Source: Herbaspirillum sp. AP02
GTDB taxonomy: Bacteria; Pseudomonadota; Gammaproteobacteria; Burkholderiales; Burkholderiaceae_D
Assembly: GCF_015767275.1 (NCBI RefSeq)
Contig: NZ_JADWMY010000017.1
Coordinates: 1 to 64,000, forward strand
DNA length: 64,000 bases
Reading direction: 5' to 3'
In this document: positions 44,954-54,748 of the stretch, piece by piece
Layout of the letters: each line of letters opens with the position of its first letter
Numbering within the stretch: position 1 is the stretch's first letter
Program-made: the position numbers and the translations under genes
Notes under the pieces: model-generated
Database searches by the model: none
What the model saw: only the letters and a program-made list of their open reading frames with translations
Told to the model about the DNA's origin: nothing

Positions 44954-45934
44954 TCAGCCCGGCCGCCGGGCGCCGTTGACCGCCAGATAGATCGCATACA
45001 ACGAGGTCGTGGCGGTAATGAACAGGCGATTGTGGCGCGGCCCGCCGAAGCAGACGTTGGACACCACCTCCGGCACCCTGATCTTGCCCAGCAGGCGGGC
45101 ATCCGGCGCATAGCAATGCACGCCGTCGCCGGCGCTGGTCCAGACATTGCCCAGTGCATCGATCCGGAAGCCGTCGGCCAGGCCGGGCGTGATCGTGGCG
45201 AAGACCTGCCCGCCGCTGAGCTGGCCATCGTCACCGACCTGGAAGACGCGGATATGGTGGGGCCCGTCGGCGCGATGGGTGCGGCCGGTGTCGGCGATGT
45301 AGAGCCGTTTTTCATCCGGCGAAAAGGCCAGTCCGTTGGGGCGCTCGAAATCATGGCTGACCAGCGTCAACGCACCGCTCTGGCCGTCGATGCGATAGAC
45401 GTGGCAGCCACCGATTTCACTATCGGCCTTGTGGCCTTCGTAATCGCTGTCGATGCCGTAGGCCGGGTCAGTGAACCAGATCGAACCATCCGACCTGACC
45501 ACCACGTCGTTGGGTGAATTGAGACGCTTGCCCTGCCAGTGCGAAGCCAGCACCGTGCGGCGACCATCGTGCTCGGTGCGCACCACGGCGCGCGCGCCAT
45601 GCAGGCAGCCTACGATGCGGCCCTCACGGTCCAGGGTATTGCCATTGTTGTAGTCGGAGGGCTGGCGGAACACGCCGGCCCCCGCGCCCTCCGACCAGCG
45701 CAGCAGGCGATTGTTGGGAATGTCGCTCCAGATCAGTTCATCGGTGGCCGGCAGATAGACCGGGCCCTCGGTCCAGCGACTGCCGCCGTGCAGGCAATCC
45801 AGCCGGGCGCTGGGAACGATCAGGCCGGAAAAGCGGGGATCGCAATGTTCGTAGGGGTGGGCCGGCAGGCTCGATGGTATGCCGGAAGAGCTCGGGGAAG
45901 AGGTGGGCGAAGGGGTGGGCGAAGGGGTGGTCAT
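44954..45934 (-). CDS. SMP-30/gluconolactonase family protein
   Basis: A 326-residue six-bladed propeller lactonase. Motifs: GSRWTEGPVYLPATDELIWSDI (metal Glu), NNGNTLDREGRIVGCLHG, LNSPNDVVVRSDGSIWFTDPAYGI (metal Asn), HDFERPNGLAFSPDEKRLYIADT and GLADGFRIDALGNVW (metal Asp). It hydrolyses sugar lactones such as gluconolactone; the exact substrate is unknown. The start at 45934 has AAGGAG. The first 20 residues are Ser/Pro/Thr-rich (TPSPTPSPTSSPSSS), encoded by a 12-bp tandem repeat, and may be a flexible tail. Confidence 0.9.
   Translation of the reverse strand: MTTPSPTPSPTSSPSSSGIPSSLPAHPYEHCDPRFSGLIVPSARLDCLHGGSRWTEGPVYLPATDELIWSDIPNNRLLRWSEGAGAGVFRQPSDYNNGNTLDREGRIVGCLHGARAVVRTEHDGRRTVLASHWQGKRLNSPNDVVVRSDGSIWFTDPAYGIDSDYEGHKADSEIGGCHVYRIDGQSGALTLVSHDFERPNGLAFSPDEKRLYIADTGRTHRADGPHHIRVFQVGDDGQLSGGQVFATITPGLADGFRIDALGNVWTSAGDGVHCYAPDARLLGKIRVPEVVSNVCFGGPRHNRLFITATTSLYAIYLAVNGARRPG
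45903..45930. repeat. 12-bp tandem repeat in the SMP-30 start region
   Basis: GTGGGCGAAGGG occurs about 2.3 times in tandem, in frame, coding for Ser/Pro/Thr repeats at the protein N-terminus. Copy number could vary between strains. Confidence 0.55.
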
Positions 45935-46054
45935 GGAGTCTCCTTGATCTGTGCCATATCGTGGTTGCAGGGCGATCATGATGCTGGGCAGGATGATAAC
46001 TCGTAGCCGTACCGCGTCAGAAAGCGCGGGGAGACGCAGGACCTGGCCAGCCCT

Positions 46055-46068
46055 TTGATGCATATCAA
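46055..46068. promoter_or_regulatory. FNR box upstream of hemN
   Basis: TTGATGCATATCAA is a perfect FNR consensus (TTGAT-N4-ATCAA). A -10-like TATCCT lies at 46091-46096, at the distance expected for a class II FNR-activated promoter (site centred near -41.5). hemN starts at 46194. Confidence 0.9.
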
Positions 46069-46193
46069 TGTGGTCCGCGTATGAAGTGACTATCCTGCAA
46101 GCTCCACTCAATACCAGCTCGCCCGGTGGGCTCGCGGCCCAGCGCATGTGCGCGCCGCGTCAGTCCGGCGCGGCGGCCGGCCAGGAGCATCGC

Positions 46194-47645
46194 ATGCAAG
46201 TCGCCCATCCGTCCACCCTGCATCCTTCCGCCAGTCTCGCCGGCATGAACAAGAGCGTGCTGCGCAAAATGGACCAGCGTGGCCCGCGTTACACGTCCTA
46301 TCCCACGGCCGATCGTTTTTCCAACGACTTCGCCGTGACCGACTACCTGCATGCGGTCTCCGACCGTCGCAGCATGAGCGCCTGGCGCGCCCTGTCGCTC
46401 TACCTGCATATTCCGTTCTGCGACACCATCTGCTACTACTGCGCCTGCAACAAGATCGTCACCAAGAACCGCTCCAAGGCCGCGCTCTACCTGAGCTACC
46501 TCAAGCGCGAGATCAGCATGCAGGGCTCGCTGTTCTCGGGCATGAACCAGGTCGAGCAACTGCATTTCGGCGGCGGCACGCCGACCTATCTCTCGGACGA
46601 ACAGATGGCGGACCTGATGGATCACATCCGTCATTGCTTCGCTCTGGCACCTGATCACGTGGGCGAATACTCGATCGAAATCGATCCCCGCACCGTGTCG
46701 GTGGAACGCATCCACAAGCTGCGCCAGCAGGGCTTCAATCGTGTCAGCCTGGGCGTGCAGGATTTCGACCCGGAAGTGCAACTGGCGGTCAACCGCGTGC
46801 AATCCGAGGAACAGACGCTGCAGATCATCCAGGCGGCGCGTGACGCCGGCTTCCGTTCGATCAGCATCGACCTGATCTACGGCCTGCCCAGGCAGAACGT
46901 GATGTCGATGTCGCGCACGCTGGCCAAGGTCATCGCCGCCAGTCCTGACCGCATTGCCGTCTACAACTACGCGCACATGCCGCAGCTGTTCAAGACCCAG
47001 CGTCAGATCAAGGAGGACGAACTGCCCAGCGCCGACAGCAAGCTCGACATGCTGTCCCTGTGCATCCGCCAGCTGACGGCGGCCGGTTATGTCTACATCG
47101 GCATGGACCACTTCGCCAAGCCGACCGACGACCTGGCCATCGCCCAGCAGCAGGGCCGTTTGCACCGCAACTTCCAGGGTTATTCCACCCATTCCGAAAC
47201 CGATCTGGTGGCCTGCGGCGTCTCGGCCATCAGCGCCGTCGGCGGCAGCTACAGCCAGAATGAAAAGACGCTTGATGGCTACTACGCCCGCCTGGAAAAC
47301 TCGACCCTGCCCATCGCCCGTGGCATCCAGCTGGGCATGGACGATGTGCTGCGCCGCCTGATCATCCAGCGCCTGATGTGCAACTTCGAGCTGTCGATCA
47401 ATTCGCTGGAAATCGCCTATCCCATCGTCTTCCGCGAATACTTCGCGACCGAGATGGAGCAACTGAAGCAGATGGAAGAAGACGGCCTGATCAAGATCGA
47501 ACCCGAATGGATCACCGTCGAGCCCAAGGGCCGTCTCCTGATCCGCAATATCTGCATGGTCTTCGACCGCTACCTGACGCAGGAGCGCGAGAAGGCTGCG
47601 ATCCAGAACAAGGACGCGCCGCAGCGCTATTCCCAGACGGTCTGA
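46194..47645 (+). CDS. hemN: Oxygen-independent coproporphyrinogen III oxidase
   Basis: A 483-residue radical-SAM enzyme that converts coproporphyrinogen III to protoporphyrinogen IX without oxygen, supplying haem in low oxygen. The radical-SAM cluster motif is in YLHIPFCDTICYYCACNKI (CxxxCxxC, plus the HemN-specific fourth Cys). RGPRYTSYPTADRF, EQLHFGGGTPTYL and SIEIDPRTVS are family blocks. The start at 46194 has AGGAG before it; the upstream extension of the frame lies over the promoter and is rejected. The perfect FNR box explains microaerobic induction together with the cco genes. Confidence 0.97.
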   Translation: MQVAHPSTLHPSASLAGMNKSVLRKMDQRGPRYTSYPTADRFSNDFAVTDYLHAVSDRRSMSAWRALSLYLHIPFCDTICYYCACNKIVTKNRSKAALYLSYLKREISMQGSLFSGMNQVEQLHFGGGTPTYLSDEQMADLMDHIRHCFALAPDHVGEYSIEIDPRTVSVERIHKLRQQGFNRVSLGVQDFDPEVQLAVNRVQSEEQTLQIIQAARDAGFRSISIDLIYGLPRQNVMSMSRTLAKVIAASPDRIAVYNYAHMPQLFKTQRQIKEDELPSADSKLDMLSLCIRQLTAAGYVYIGMDHFAKPTDDLAIAQQQGRLHRNFQGYSTHSETDLVACGVSAISAVGGSYSQNEKTLDGYYARLENSTLPIARGIQLGMDDVLRRLIIQRLMCNFELSINSLEIAYPIVFREYFATEMEQLKQMEEDGLIKIEPEWITVEPKGRLLIRNICMVFDRYLTQEREKAAIQNKDAPQRYSQTV

Positions 47646-47656
47646 GTGGAGCTGAA

Positions 47657-48529
47657 GTGAACCTGCTACCGATCTTCCTGGTGGGCCTGATGGGTAGCGT
47701 GCATTGCATCGGCATGTGCGGCGGCATCGTCGGTGCGCTCAGTTCTGCGGGCCCTGGCCGGACGGCGCCCGTGCGCGCACCGGCCATGTTGTCGGTCTCG
47801 GCGTCGGCCCCGGGGCTGGTGCCGGATCAATCGGGCCGTCTTCGTCGCGTCATTCCCCTTCATGTGGCAGGTGGTAGCAATGGCACCGTTCCGGTCTTCA
47901 CGCAGGACCTGGTACGCGTGTTGAGCTACAACCTCGGTCGCCTGTCCAGTTACGCGCTGGCGGGCGCCATGGCCGGCGGCATCGCGGCCGGCCTCTTGCG
48001 TGGCGCCGACGTGCTCGGCTGGCTGGCCCCGGCACAGACAGTGGCCTATGTGATGACCAATATCATCCTGGTGCTGCTCGGGCTGTACCTGAGCCAATGG
48101 TGGTCGGGCATGACCCGCATCGAACAGTTGGGCAGCGGCCTGTGGGCGCGCCTGCGTCCGCATGCGGCGAGCCTGGTGCCGGTCGATACACCCGTCAAGG
48201 CCTTGCTGCTCGGCAGCCTGTGGGGCTGGTTGCCCTGCGGGATGGTCTACAGCGCCTTGCTGACCGCCCTGATGGCCGGTAGCGCCGTGCAGGGGGCGCT
48301 GACCATGCTGGCCTTCGGCGCCGGCACGCTGCCGGTGCTGTTGGCGGCGGGCCTGTCGGGCGCGCGTCTGCGCCAACTGGCCGCACAGCCCGCGGTGCGA
48401 CGTGCCGCCGGCGTGATCGTGCTGGCCTTCGGAATACTGGGTTTGCTGCGTGCCGCCGAGATCGGTGGGATGGGCATTGCCCGTGGCTGGATCGATGTGT
48501 TCTGCATCACTCCGAACCATGGAGGTTGA
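47657..48529 (+). CDS. TauE/SafE-family (DsbD-like) membrane protein of the cco cluster
   Basis: A 290-residue inner membrane protein with six helices. The N-terminus LPIFLVGLMGSVHCIGMCGG with its Cys pair and the WGWLPCGMVYSALLTAL segment are typical of the DsbD_2/UreH-like proteins found beside ccoI. A non-conserved 45-residue insert (about 35-80) follows the first helix. It starts at GTG with GGAG, 11 bases after hemN. Its stop overlaps the upstream TTG of ccoI. A role in copper delivery or redox handling during cbb3 assembly is inferred from context. Confidence 0.85.
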   Translation: MNLLPIFLVGLMGSVHCIGMCGGIVGALSSAGPGRTAPVRAPAMLSVSASAPGLVPDQSGRLRRVIPLHVAGGSNGTVPVFTQDLVRVLSYNLGRLSSYALAGAMAGGIAAGLLRGADVLGWLAPAQTVAYVMTNIILVLLGLYLSQWWSGMTRIEQLGSGLWARLRPHAASLVPVDTPVKALLLGSLWGWLPCGMVYSALLTALMAGSAVQGALTMLAFGAGTLPVLLAAGLSGARLRQLAAQPAVRRAAGVIVLAFGILGLLRAAEIGGMGIARGWIDVFCITPNHGG

Positions 48530-48531
48530 GC

Positions 48532-51072
48532 ATGAACGGCAACAGTAATGGTGATGGGAGCGGGGAGGGAGAACTGTGTTTCCACTGCGGCCAGCCGGTG
48601 CCGGCCGGGGCGTCCTGGCCGCTGAAGATCGGTGGCCAGATGCACGCGCTGTGCTGCGTGGGTTGCCAGAGCGTGGCCCGTCTGATCGTCGACAGCGGGT
48701 GTGAAGATTTCTACCTGCGTCGTACCGTACCCTCGGCACGCGTCAATCCTGAACAGTTGCTGCCACCCGAGCTGGCGCTGGTAGACCTGCCCCTGCAGGC
48801 GCAGCATCACGATGCTCCCGACACCGACGACCAGTCCGAAGAACTGGTGCTCTCCATCGACGGCCTGCGCTGTTCGGCCTGCGTCTGGCTGATCGAAAAA
48901 TACCTGGCGCGCCTGCCCGGCATCCGCATGGCCGAGATGAACGTCGCCAGCGCCCGCCTGCATATCCGCCGTGATCCGGCCCTGTGTCCCACCTCCGTCA
49001 TCCTGCGCGGTCTGCGTGGCCTGGGCTACACCGCCTATCCCTTCGATCCCTTGCGCCAGGGTGAGCAGGCCAGGCGCGCCTCGCGTCGCCTGTTCCGGCA
49101 ATTGTTCATCGCCGGGCTGTCGATGATGCAAGTCATGATGTACGCAGTGCCGGTCTATATGACCCATGAAGGCATCGATCCCGACATGATGTCGCTGATG
49201 CGCTGGGCCAGTCTCTTCCTCACCATCCCTGCTGTGTTCTATTCGGCCCTGCCTTTCTTCACCGGGGCCTGGGCCGGCCTGCGTGCGCGTGCACCCGGCA
49301 TGGATCTGCCGGTGGCCATCGGCATTGCCGCCGCCTTCGCCGGCAGTGCCATCGCCACCTGGCGCGGCGAGGGAGAAATCTGGTTCGACAGCGTGAGCAT
49401 GTTCATCTTCCTGCTGCTGGCCAGCCGCTATCTGGAGACCGCGGCGCGGCGCCGTTCGGCCTCGGCGCTGGAGCGCATGCAGCAGGCCTTCCCGGCCTCG
49501 GCCCTGGTGCTGGCCGGCTATCCGCAGCAACGCGACACCACGCTGGTGGCGGCTGCGCAACTGCAACCGGGCGATGTCATCCTGGCCCGACCGGGCGACA
49601 CCATTGCCGCAGACGCCAGCCTGCTCGAAGGCGAGACCGAACTGGACCTGGCGCTATTGTCCGGCGAGAGCCGGCCGCAAGCCTTCCAGCCCGGCCAGGA
49701 GGCGCCCGGTGGCGCCGTCAACCTGAGCCAGCCGGTCCTGCTGCGGGTGGTGCGTACTACCCGCGACAGCACCCTGGCCGCCCTCACGCGACTGGCCGAA
49801 CAGGCCGGGCAGGGCAAGCCGGCTTTGGCGCAGTGGGCCGACCTGGTGGCTTCCCGCTTCGTGGTCGCCCTGCTGCTGCTGGCGGCGGTGACCTTCCTGG
49901 CCTGGCATCTGATCGATCCCTCGCGCGCCTGGACGACGGCCATAGCGGTGCTGGTGGTGTCCTGCCCCTGCGCGCTGTCGCTGGCCACGCCCTCGGCACT
50001 GGCGGCGGCGACCGACCGGCTGCTGCGTGAAGGCACGCTGGTGGTGCGCGGCAACGTGCTGGAGGCCCTGCATCGGGCCGATACCATCGTCTTCGACAAG
50101 ACCGGCACGCTGACCCAGGGGCGACCGCAACTCACCGCCTTCTGGAGTGAAGCGCCGCAGTCGCGGATGTTGGCGATGGCCGCCGCCATGGAGCGTGGCA
50201 GCCTGCATCCGCTGGCGCGCGCGCTGGTGCAGGTAGCGGTGGAGAAAAAGGTTCCGCCGGTCGACATCGGTGCGCTGGAATCGGTGACCGGCGCCGGCAT
50301 GCAATGCGAGATCGATGGGGTGGTCCATCGCATCGGCACGCGCCGCTTTGTCGCCGAGATTGCTGGCGACGCCCTGCCCGGCGCCCTGAATCAGCCGGCC
50401 GCACCCGGTGCTGGCGCGGTGTACCTGGGCAGCAGCGCGGGCTGGTTGGCGCGCTTCGATCTGGCCGATGCACTGCGCCCCGATGCCGTGGCCACCGTGG
50501 CCGCATTCCGCAGGCTCGGGTTGCGCACCATTCTTCTCAGCGGCGACCAGCCCGAGGTGTGCGCCGCCGTCGCCGCCGCTACCGGCATCACCGACGTGGT
50601 CGCCGGGTGCAGCCCGCAAGGCAAGCTGGACTACGTGCGCCAACTGCAGCAGGGCGGGGCGGTGCTCGCCATCGTCGGCGATGGCATCAACGATGCCGCC
50701 ATGCTGCGCGCCGGCGATGTCTCCTTCGCCATGGGCAAGGGCGCCGCGCTGGCGCAGATCAGCGCCGATGCCGTCATCATGAGCGACCGCCTGCAGGCCG
50801 TGGCCGATTGTGCGGGCATGGCGCAGCGGACCATGCGCATCGTGCGGCAGAACCTGGTGTGGGCCAGCGTCTACAATTTCCTGGCCATTCCGGCCGCCGC
50901 CTTCGGCCTGCTCGATCCATGGATGTCGGCGGTGGGCATGTCGCTCAGTTCCTTGCTGGTGGTGGGCAATGCCTTGCGTCTGAGCCGGCGCGCGCACGGA
51001 TCCGGACGTGCCGCCGCCGAGGCGTCCAGGGACGCGGCGGCGGCCGCCCCGGCGCTGGCAGGAGGCGTCTGA
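48532..51072 (+). CDS. ccoI: Copper-transporting P1B-type ATPase for cbb3 assembly
   Basis: An 846-residue copper ATPase of the CcoI/FixI type, which supplies copper to cbb3 oxidase. The N-terminal Cys-rich metal-binding segment (CFHCGQPVPAG, LCCVGCQSVARL) is typical of CcoI. An HMA-like domain follows (LSIDGLRCSACVWLIEKYL). The membrane CPC motif is VSCPCALSLATPSA. The phosphorylation site DKTGTLTQG and GDGINDAAML are intact. The ATG at 48532 has GGAGG six bases before it, so it is preferred to the TTG at 48526. The stop overlaps the ccoS start. Confidence 0.96.
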   Translation: MNGNSNGDGSGEGELCFHCGQPVPAGASWPLKIGGQMHALCCVGCQSVARLIVDSGCEDFYLRRTVPSARVNPEQLLPPELALVDLPLQAQHHDAPDTDDQSEELVLSIDGLRCSACVWLIEKYLARLPGIRMAEMNVASARLHIRRDPALCPTSVILRGLRGLGYTAYPFDPLRQGEQARRASRRLFRQLFIAGLSMMQVMMYAVPVYMTHEGIDPDMMSLMRWASLFLTIPAVFYSALPFFTGAWAGLRARAPGMDLPVAIGIAAAFAGSAIATWRGEGEIWFDSVSMFIFLLLASRYLETAARRRSASALERMQQAFPASALVLAGYPQQRDTTLVAAAQLQPGDVILARPGDTIAADASLLEGETELDLALLSGESRPQAFQPGQEAPGGAVNLSQPVLLRVVRTTRDSTLAALTRLAEQAGQGKPALAQWADLVASRFVVALLLLAAVTFLAWHLIDPSRAWTTAIAVLVVSCPCALSLATPSALAAATDRLLREGTLVVRGNVLEALHRADTIVFDKTGTLTQGRPQLTAFWSEAPQSRMLAMAAAMERGSLHPLARALVQVAVEKKVPPVDIGALESVTGAGMQCEIDGVVHRIGTRRFVAEIAGDALPGALNQPAAPGAGAVYLGSSAGWLARFDLADALRPDAVATVAAFRRLGLRTILLSGDQPEVCAAVAAATGITDVVAGCSPQGKLDYVRQLQQGGAVLAIVGDGINDAAMLRAGDVSFAMGKGAALAQISADAVIMSDRLQAVADCAGMAQRTMRIVRQNLVWASVYNFLAIPAAAFGLLDPWMSAVGMSLSSLLVVGNALRLSRRAHGSGRAAAEASRDAAAAAPALAGGV

Positions 51073-51245
51073 TGGAGGCACTCTACCTGCTCATCCCGCT
51101 GAGCACCTTGCTGGTGTTTGTGGCGATCTGGATCTTCTTCCGTGCCTCCGACAGTGGTCAGTTCGATGACCTGGAAGGTCCGGCCATGCGCATTCTTCAT
51201 GACGATGATGCCGTCCCCGGCAAGGATGTCCCGGATGCGTCCTGA
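51072..51245 (+). CDS. ccoS: Cbb3-type oxidase assembly protein CcoS
   Basis: A 57-residue single-pass membrane protein needed for cbb3 oxidase assembly. One helix (LYLLIPLSTLLVFVAIWIFF) is followed by the conserved ASDSGQFDDLEGPAMRILHDDD. The ATG overlaps the ccoI stop (TGATG). It is short enough to be missed by gene callers but its family signature is strong. Confidence 0.95.
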   Translation: MEALYLLIPLSTLLVFVAIWIFFRASDSGQFDDLEGPAMRILHDDDAVPGKDVPDAS

Positions 51246-51352
51246 GCGTCTCTGTCGGACCTTCCCCTAAGGGTTGATTTGCGCCTTTTCCTGCGTTTTT
51301 CCTGCGTTTTTTCTGTTGTTTATCCGCCTTTGTTTTCATGCTTCTCCCTGCT

Positions 51353-51366
51353 TTGATACACGTCAA
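51353..51366. promoter_or_regulatory. FNR box upstream of ccoN
   Basis: TTGATACACGTCAA matches TTGAT-N4-ATCAA at 9 of 10 positions. A -10-like TAAGCT at 51389-51394 gives class II spacing. ccoN starts at 51432. Confidence 0.85.
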
Positions 51367-51431
51367 TGCTGCAGGGGAACTCGGCCCGTAAGCTCGCGTT
51401 GATCAGTACTCAACATAGTGGGGAGAGTTTC

Positions 51432-52859
<1,428 letters not shown>

Positions 52860-52871
52860 TTTGGGGGAAAT

Positions 52872-53486
52872 ATGAAGTTTTCGCATGAATGGATCGAGAA
52901 GAACCCCTGGCTGCTGATCGGCCTGGTGCTGCTGGTGGTGAGCGTCGGCGGTCTGGCCGAGATCGTGCCGCTGTTCTTCCAGAAATCGACCACCGAGCCG
53001 ATCGCCGGCCTGAAGCCCTACTCGGCACTGCGCCTGGCGGGCCGCGACGTGTACATCCGCGAGGGTTGCTACAACTGCCACTCGCAGATGATCCGTCCGC
53101 TGCGCGCCGAGACCGAGCGCTATGGCCACTATTCCGTGGCGGGCGAATCGGTCTACGACCACCCCTTCCAGTGGGGTTCCAAGCGTACCGGTCCTGACCT
53201 GGCACGCGTGGGCAGCCGCTACAGCGATGAATGGCATCGTGCCCACCTGCACAACCCGCGTGACGTGGTGCCGGAGTCCAACATGCCGGCCTACCCGTGG
53301 CTGGAACAGACCAAGCTGGACAACTACGACATCGTCTCGCGCATGAAGGCCTTGAAGCGCATCGGCGACCCGTACACCGAAGAAGACATCAAGAACGCCC
53401 CGGCCGAGCTGGTCGGCAAGACCGAGCAGGATGCGCTGATCGCCTACCTGCAGGGCCTGGGCATCCTGATCAAGGCGGAGAGATAA
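52872..53486 (+). CDS. ccoO: Cbb3-type cytochrome c oxidase subunit II
   Basis: A 204-residue membrane-anchored monohaem cytochrome c. An N-terminal helix ([24 protein letters not shown]) precedes the haem-binding motif [22 protein letters not shown], a CcoO hallmark, and the axial Met in [10 protein letters not shown]. It passes electrons from CcoP to CcoN. GGGGGAAAT precedes the ATG. Confidence 0.98.
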   Translation: MKFSHEWIEKNPWLLIGLVLLVVSVGGLAEIVPLFFQKSTTEPIAGLKPYSALRLAGRDVYIREGCYNCHSQMIRPLRAETERYGHYSVAGESVYDHPFQWGSKRTGPDLARVGSRYSDEWHRAHLHNPRDVVPESNMPAYPWLEQTKLDNYDIVSRMKALKRIGDPYTEEDIKNAPAELVGKTEQDALIAYLQGLGILIKAER

Positions 53487-53490
53487 GACC

Positions 53491-53685
53491 ATGATTGAAA
53501 TGATTACCGATCCACGCAGCCTGATCACGCTGATCAGTTTCATCACCTTTGCCGGCATCCTGTGGTGGACCTATGTCGGTCACAAGCCCGCCGATTTCAC
53601 GCAAGCCGAGATGATTCCGTTTGCCGATGGCGATATCGGCCAGCCGGCTTCGGAAGGCGTCGACAAGGAGGTGCGCCATGGCTGA
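53491..53685 (+). CDS. ccoQ: Cbb3-type oxidase subunit CcoQ
   Basis: A 64-residue single-helix subunit (SLITLISFITFAGILWWTYVG). It stabilises the complex in related bacteria. It starts four bases after ccoO, and its end overlaps the ccoP start by eight bases, so all are translated together. Confidence 0.92.
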   Translation: MIEMITDPRSLITLISFITFAGILWWTYVGHKPADFTQAEMIPFADGDIGQPASEGVDKEVRHG

Positions 53686-54610
53686 TTTCACCAATGGTTT
53701 CTGGAATATCTGGATCATCGTCCTGACCGTGCTGGGTATTGCCGGTTGCGCGCTGCTGCTGTGGCAGCAGTCCAACTGGAAGGTCAAGAAGGGCGACCAG
53801 CCGGTCGCCGGTTCCACCACCGGCCACGTCTGGGATGAAGACCTGAGCGAACTGAACAACCCCCTGCCGCGCTGGTGGATGTGGCTGTTCTACCTGACCA
53901 TCTTCTTCTCGGTCGGTTACCTGATCGCCTATCCTGGTCTGGGCAATCTGCCCGGTACCCTGGGCTGGCGTTCCACTGGCGAGCACGATGCCGACGTCAA
54001 GGCTGCCGAGGCCAAGTACGGTCCGCTGTTCGAGGGCTTCATGAAGCAGGACCTGAAAGAAGTCGCCGCCAACCCGCAAGCCCATGCCATCGGCGAGCGC
54101 CTGTTCTTGACCTACTGCGCGCAGTGCCACGGTTCGGATGCCCGCGGCAACAAGGGCTTCCCCAACCTGACCGACAACGACTGGCTGCATGGCGGCACCC
54201 CAGAGATCATCAAGGAAACCATCCTCAAGGGTCGCCATGGCGTGATGCCTCCGATGGGGGCGGCAGTGGGCAGCGACAAGGACGTCGACAACGTGGCCAA
54301 CTATGTGTTGAGCCTGTCCGATTCAGCCCATGACCCGATCAAGGCCGAACTGGGCAAATCCAAGTTCTCCGCCTGCATGGCCTGCCACGGCCCCGGCGGC
54401 AAGGGCAACCAGGCCCTGGGCGCACCCAACCTGTCGGACAAGATCTGGCTCTATGGTGGCAGCATCGACACCATCAAGGAAACCATCAACAAGGGCCGCG
54501 ACAACACCATGCCGTCGTTTGGCGAGTTCCTCGGTGAACCCAAGGTGCATGTGCTGGCCGCCTATGTGTGGAGCTTGTCCAACAAGCCCAGCAATGCAGC
54601 CGCCAAGTAA
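53678..54610 (+). CDS. ccoP: Cbb3-type cytochrome c oxidase subunit III (dihaem)
   Basis: A 310-residue membrane-bound dihaem cytochrome c. Two helices near the N-terminus (IWIIVLTVLGIAGCALLLW, WWMWLFYLTIFFSVGYLIAYPG) flank the CcoP motif HVWDEDLSELNNPLPRWW. The haem motifs CAQCH (about residue 147) and CMACH (about 233) follow, with ligand-Met regions GVMPPMG and NTMPSFGEF. AAGGAGGTG precedes the ATG at 53678. Confidence 0.98.
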   Translation: MADFTNGFWNIWIIVLTVLGIAGCALLLWQQSNWKVKKGDQPVAGSTTGHVWDEDLSELNNPLPRWWMWLFYLTIFFSVGYLIAYPGLGNLPGTLGWRSTGEHDADVKAAEAKYGPLFEGFMKQDLKEVAANPQAHAIGERLFLTYCAQCHGSDARGNKGFPNLTDNDWLHGGTPEIIKETILKGRHGVMPPMGAAVGSDKDVDNVANYVLSLSDSAHDPIKAELGKSKFSACMACHGPGGKGNQALGAPNLSDKIWLYGGSIDTIKETINKGRDNTMPSFGEFLGEPKVHVLAAYVWSLSNKPSNAAAK

Positions 54611-54637
54611 GCCGTCTTGACGACGTGACGTCATCCG

Positions 54638-54683
54638 CCGCCGGGACTGACGCAGACAAAGATCTGCGCGCTCCCGGCGGTTT
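54638..54683 (+). terminator. Hairpin between ccoP and ccoG, possible attenuator
   Basis: An outer stem CCGCCGGGA/TCCCGGCGG and an inner stem CGCAGA/TCTGCG are followed by only TTT. It could end or weaken transcription between the oxidase genes and the assembly genes. Confidence 0.6.
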
Positions 54684-54748
54684 CGTGAAAGGCGCTTCTC
54701 ACCACAGTCTGGAAGCGCACAGAGAGTGAAAGCAGATCAGGCAATACC

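Noticed and set aside
46068-46193. Longer HemN starting at 46068
   Set aside because: It would begin on the FNR box and extend over the promoter. AGGAG lies before 46194.
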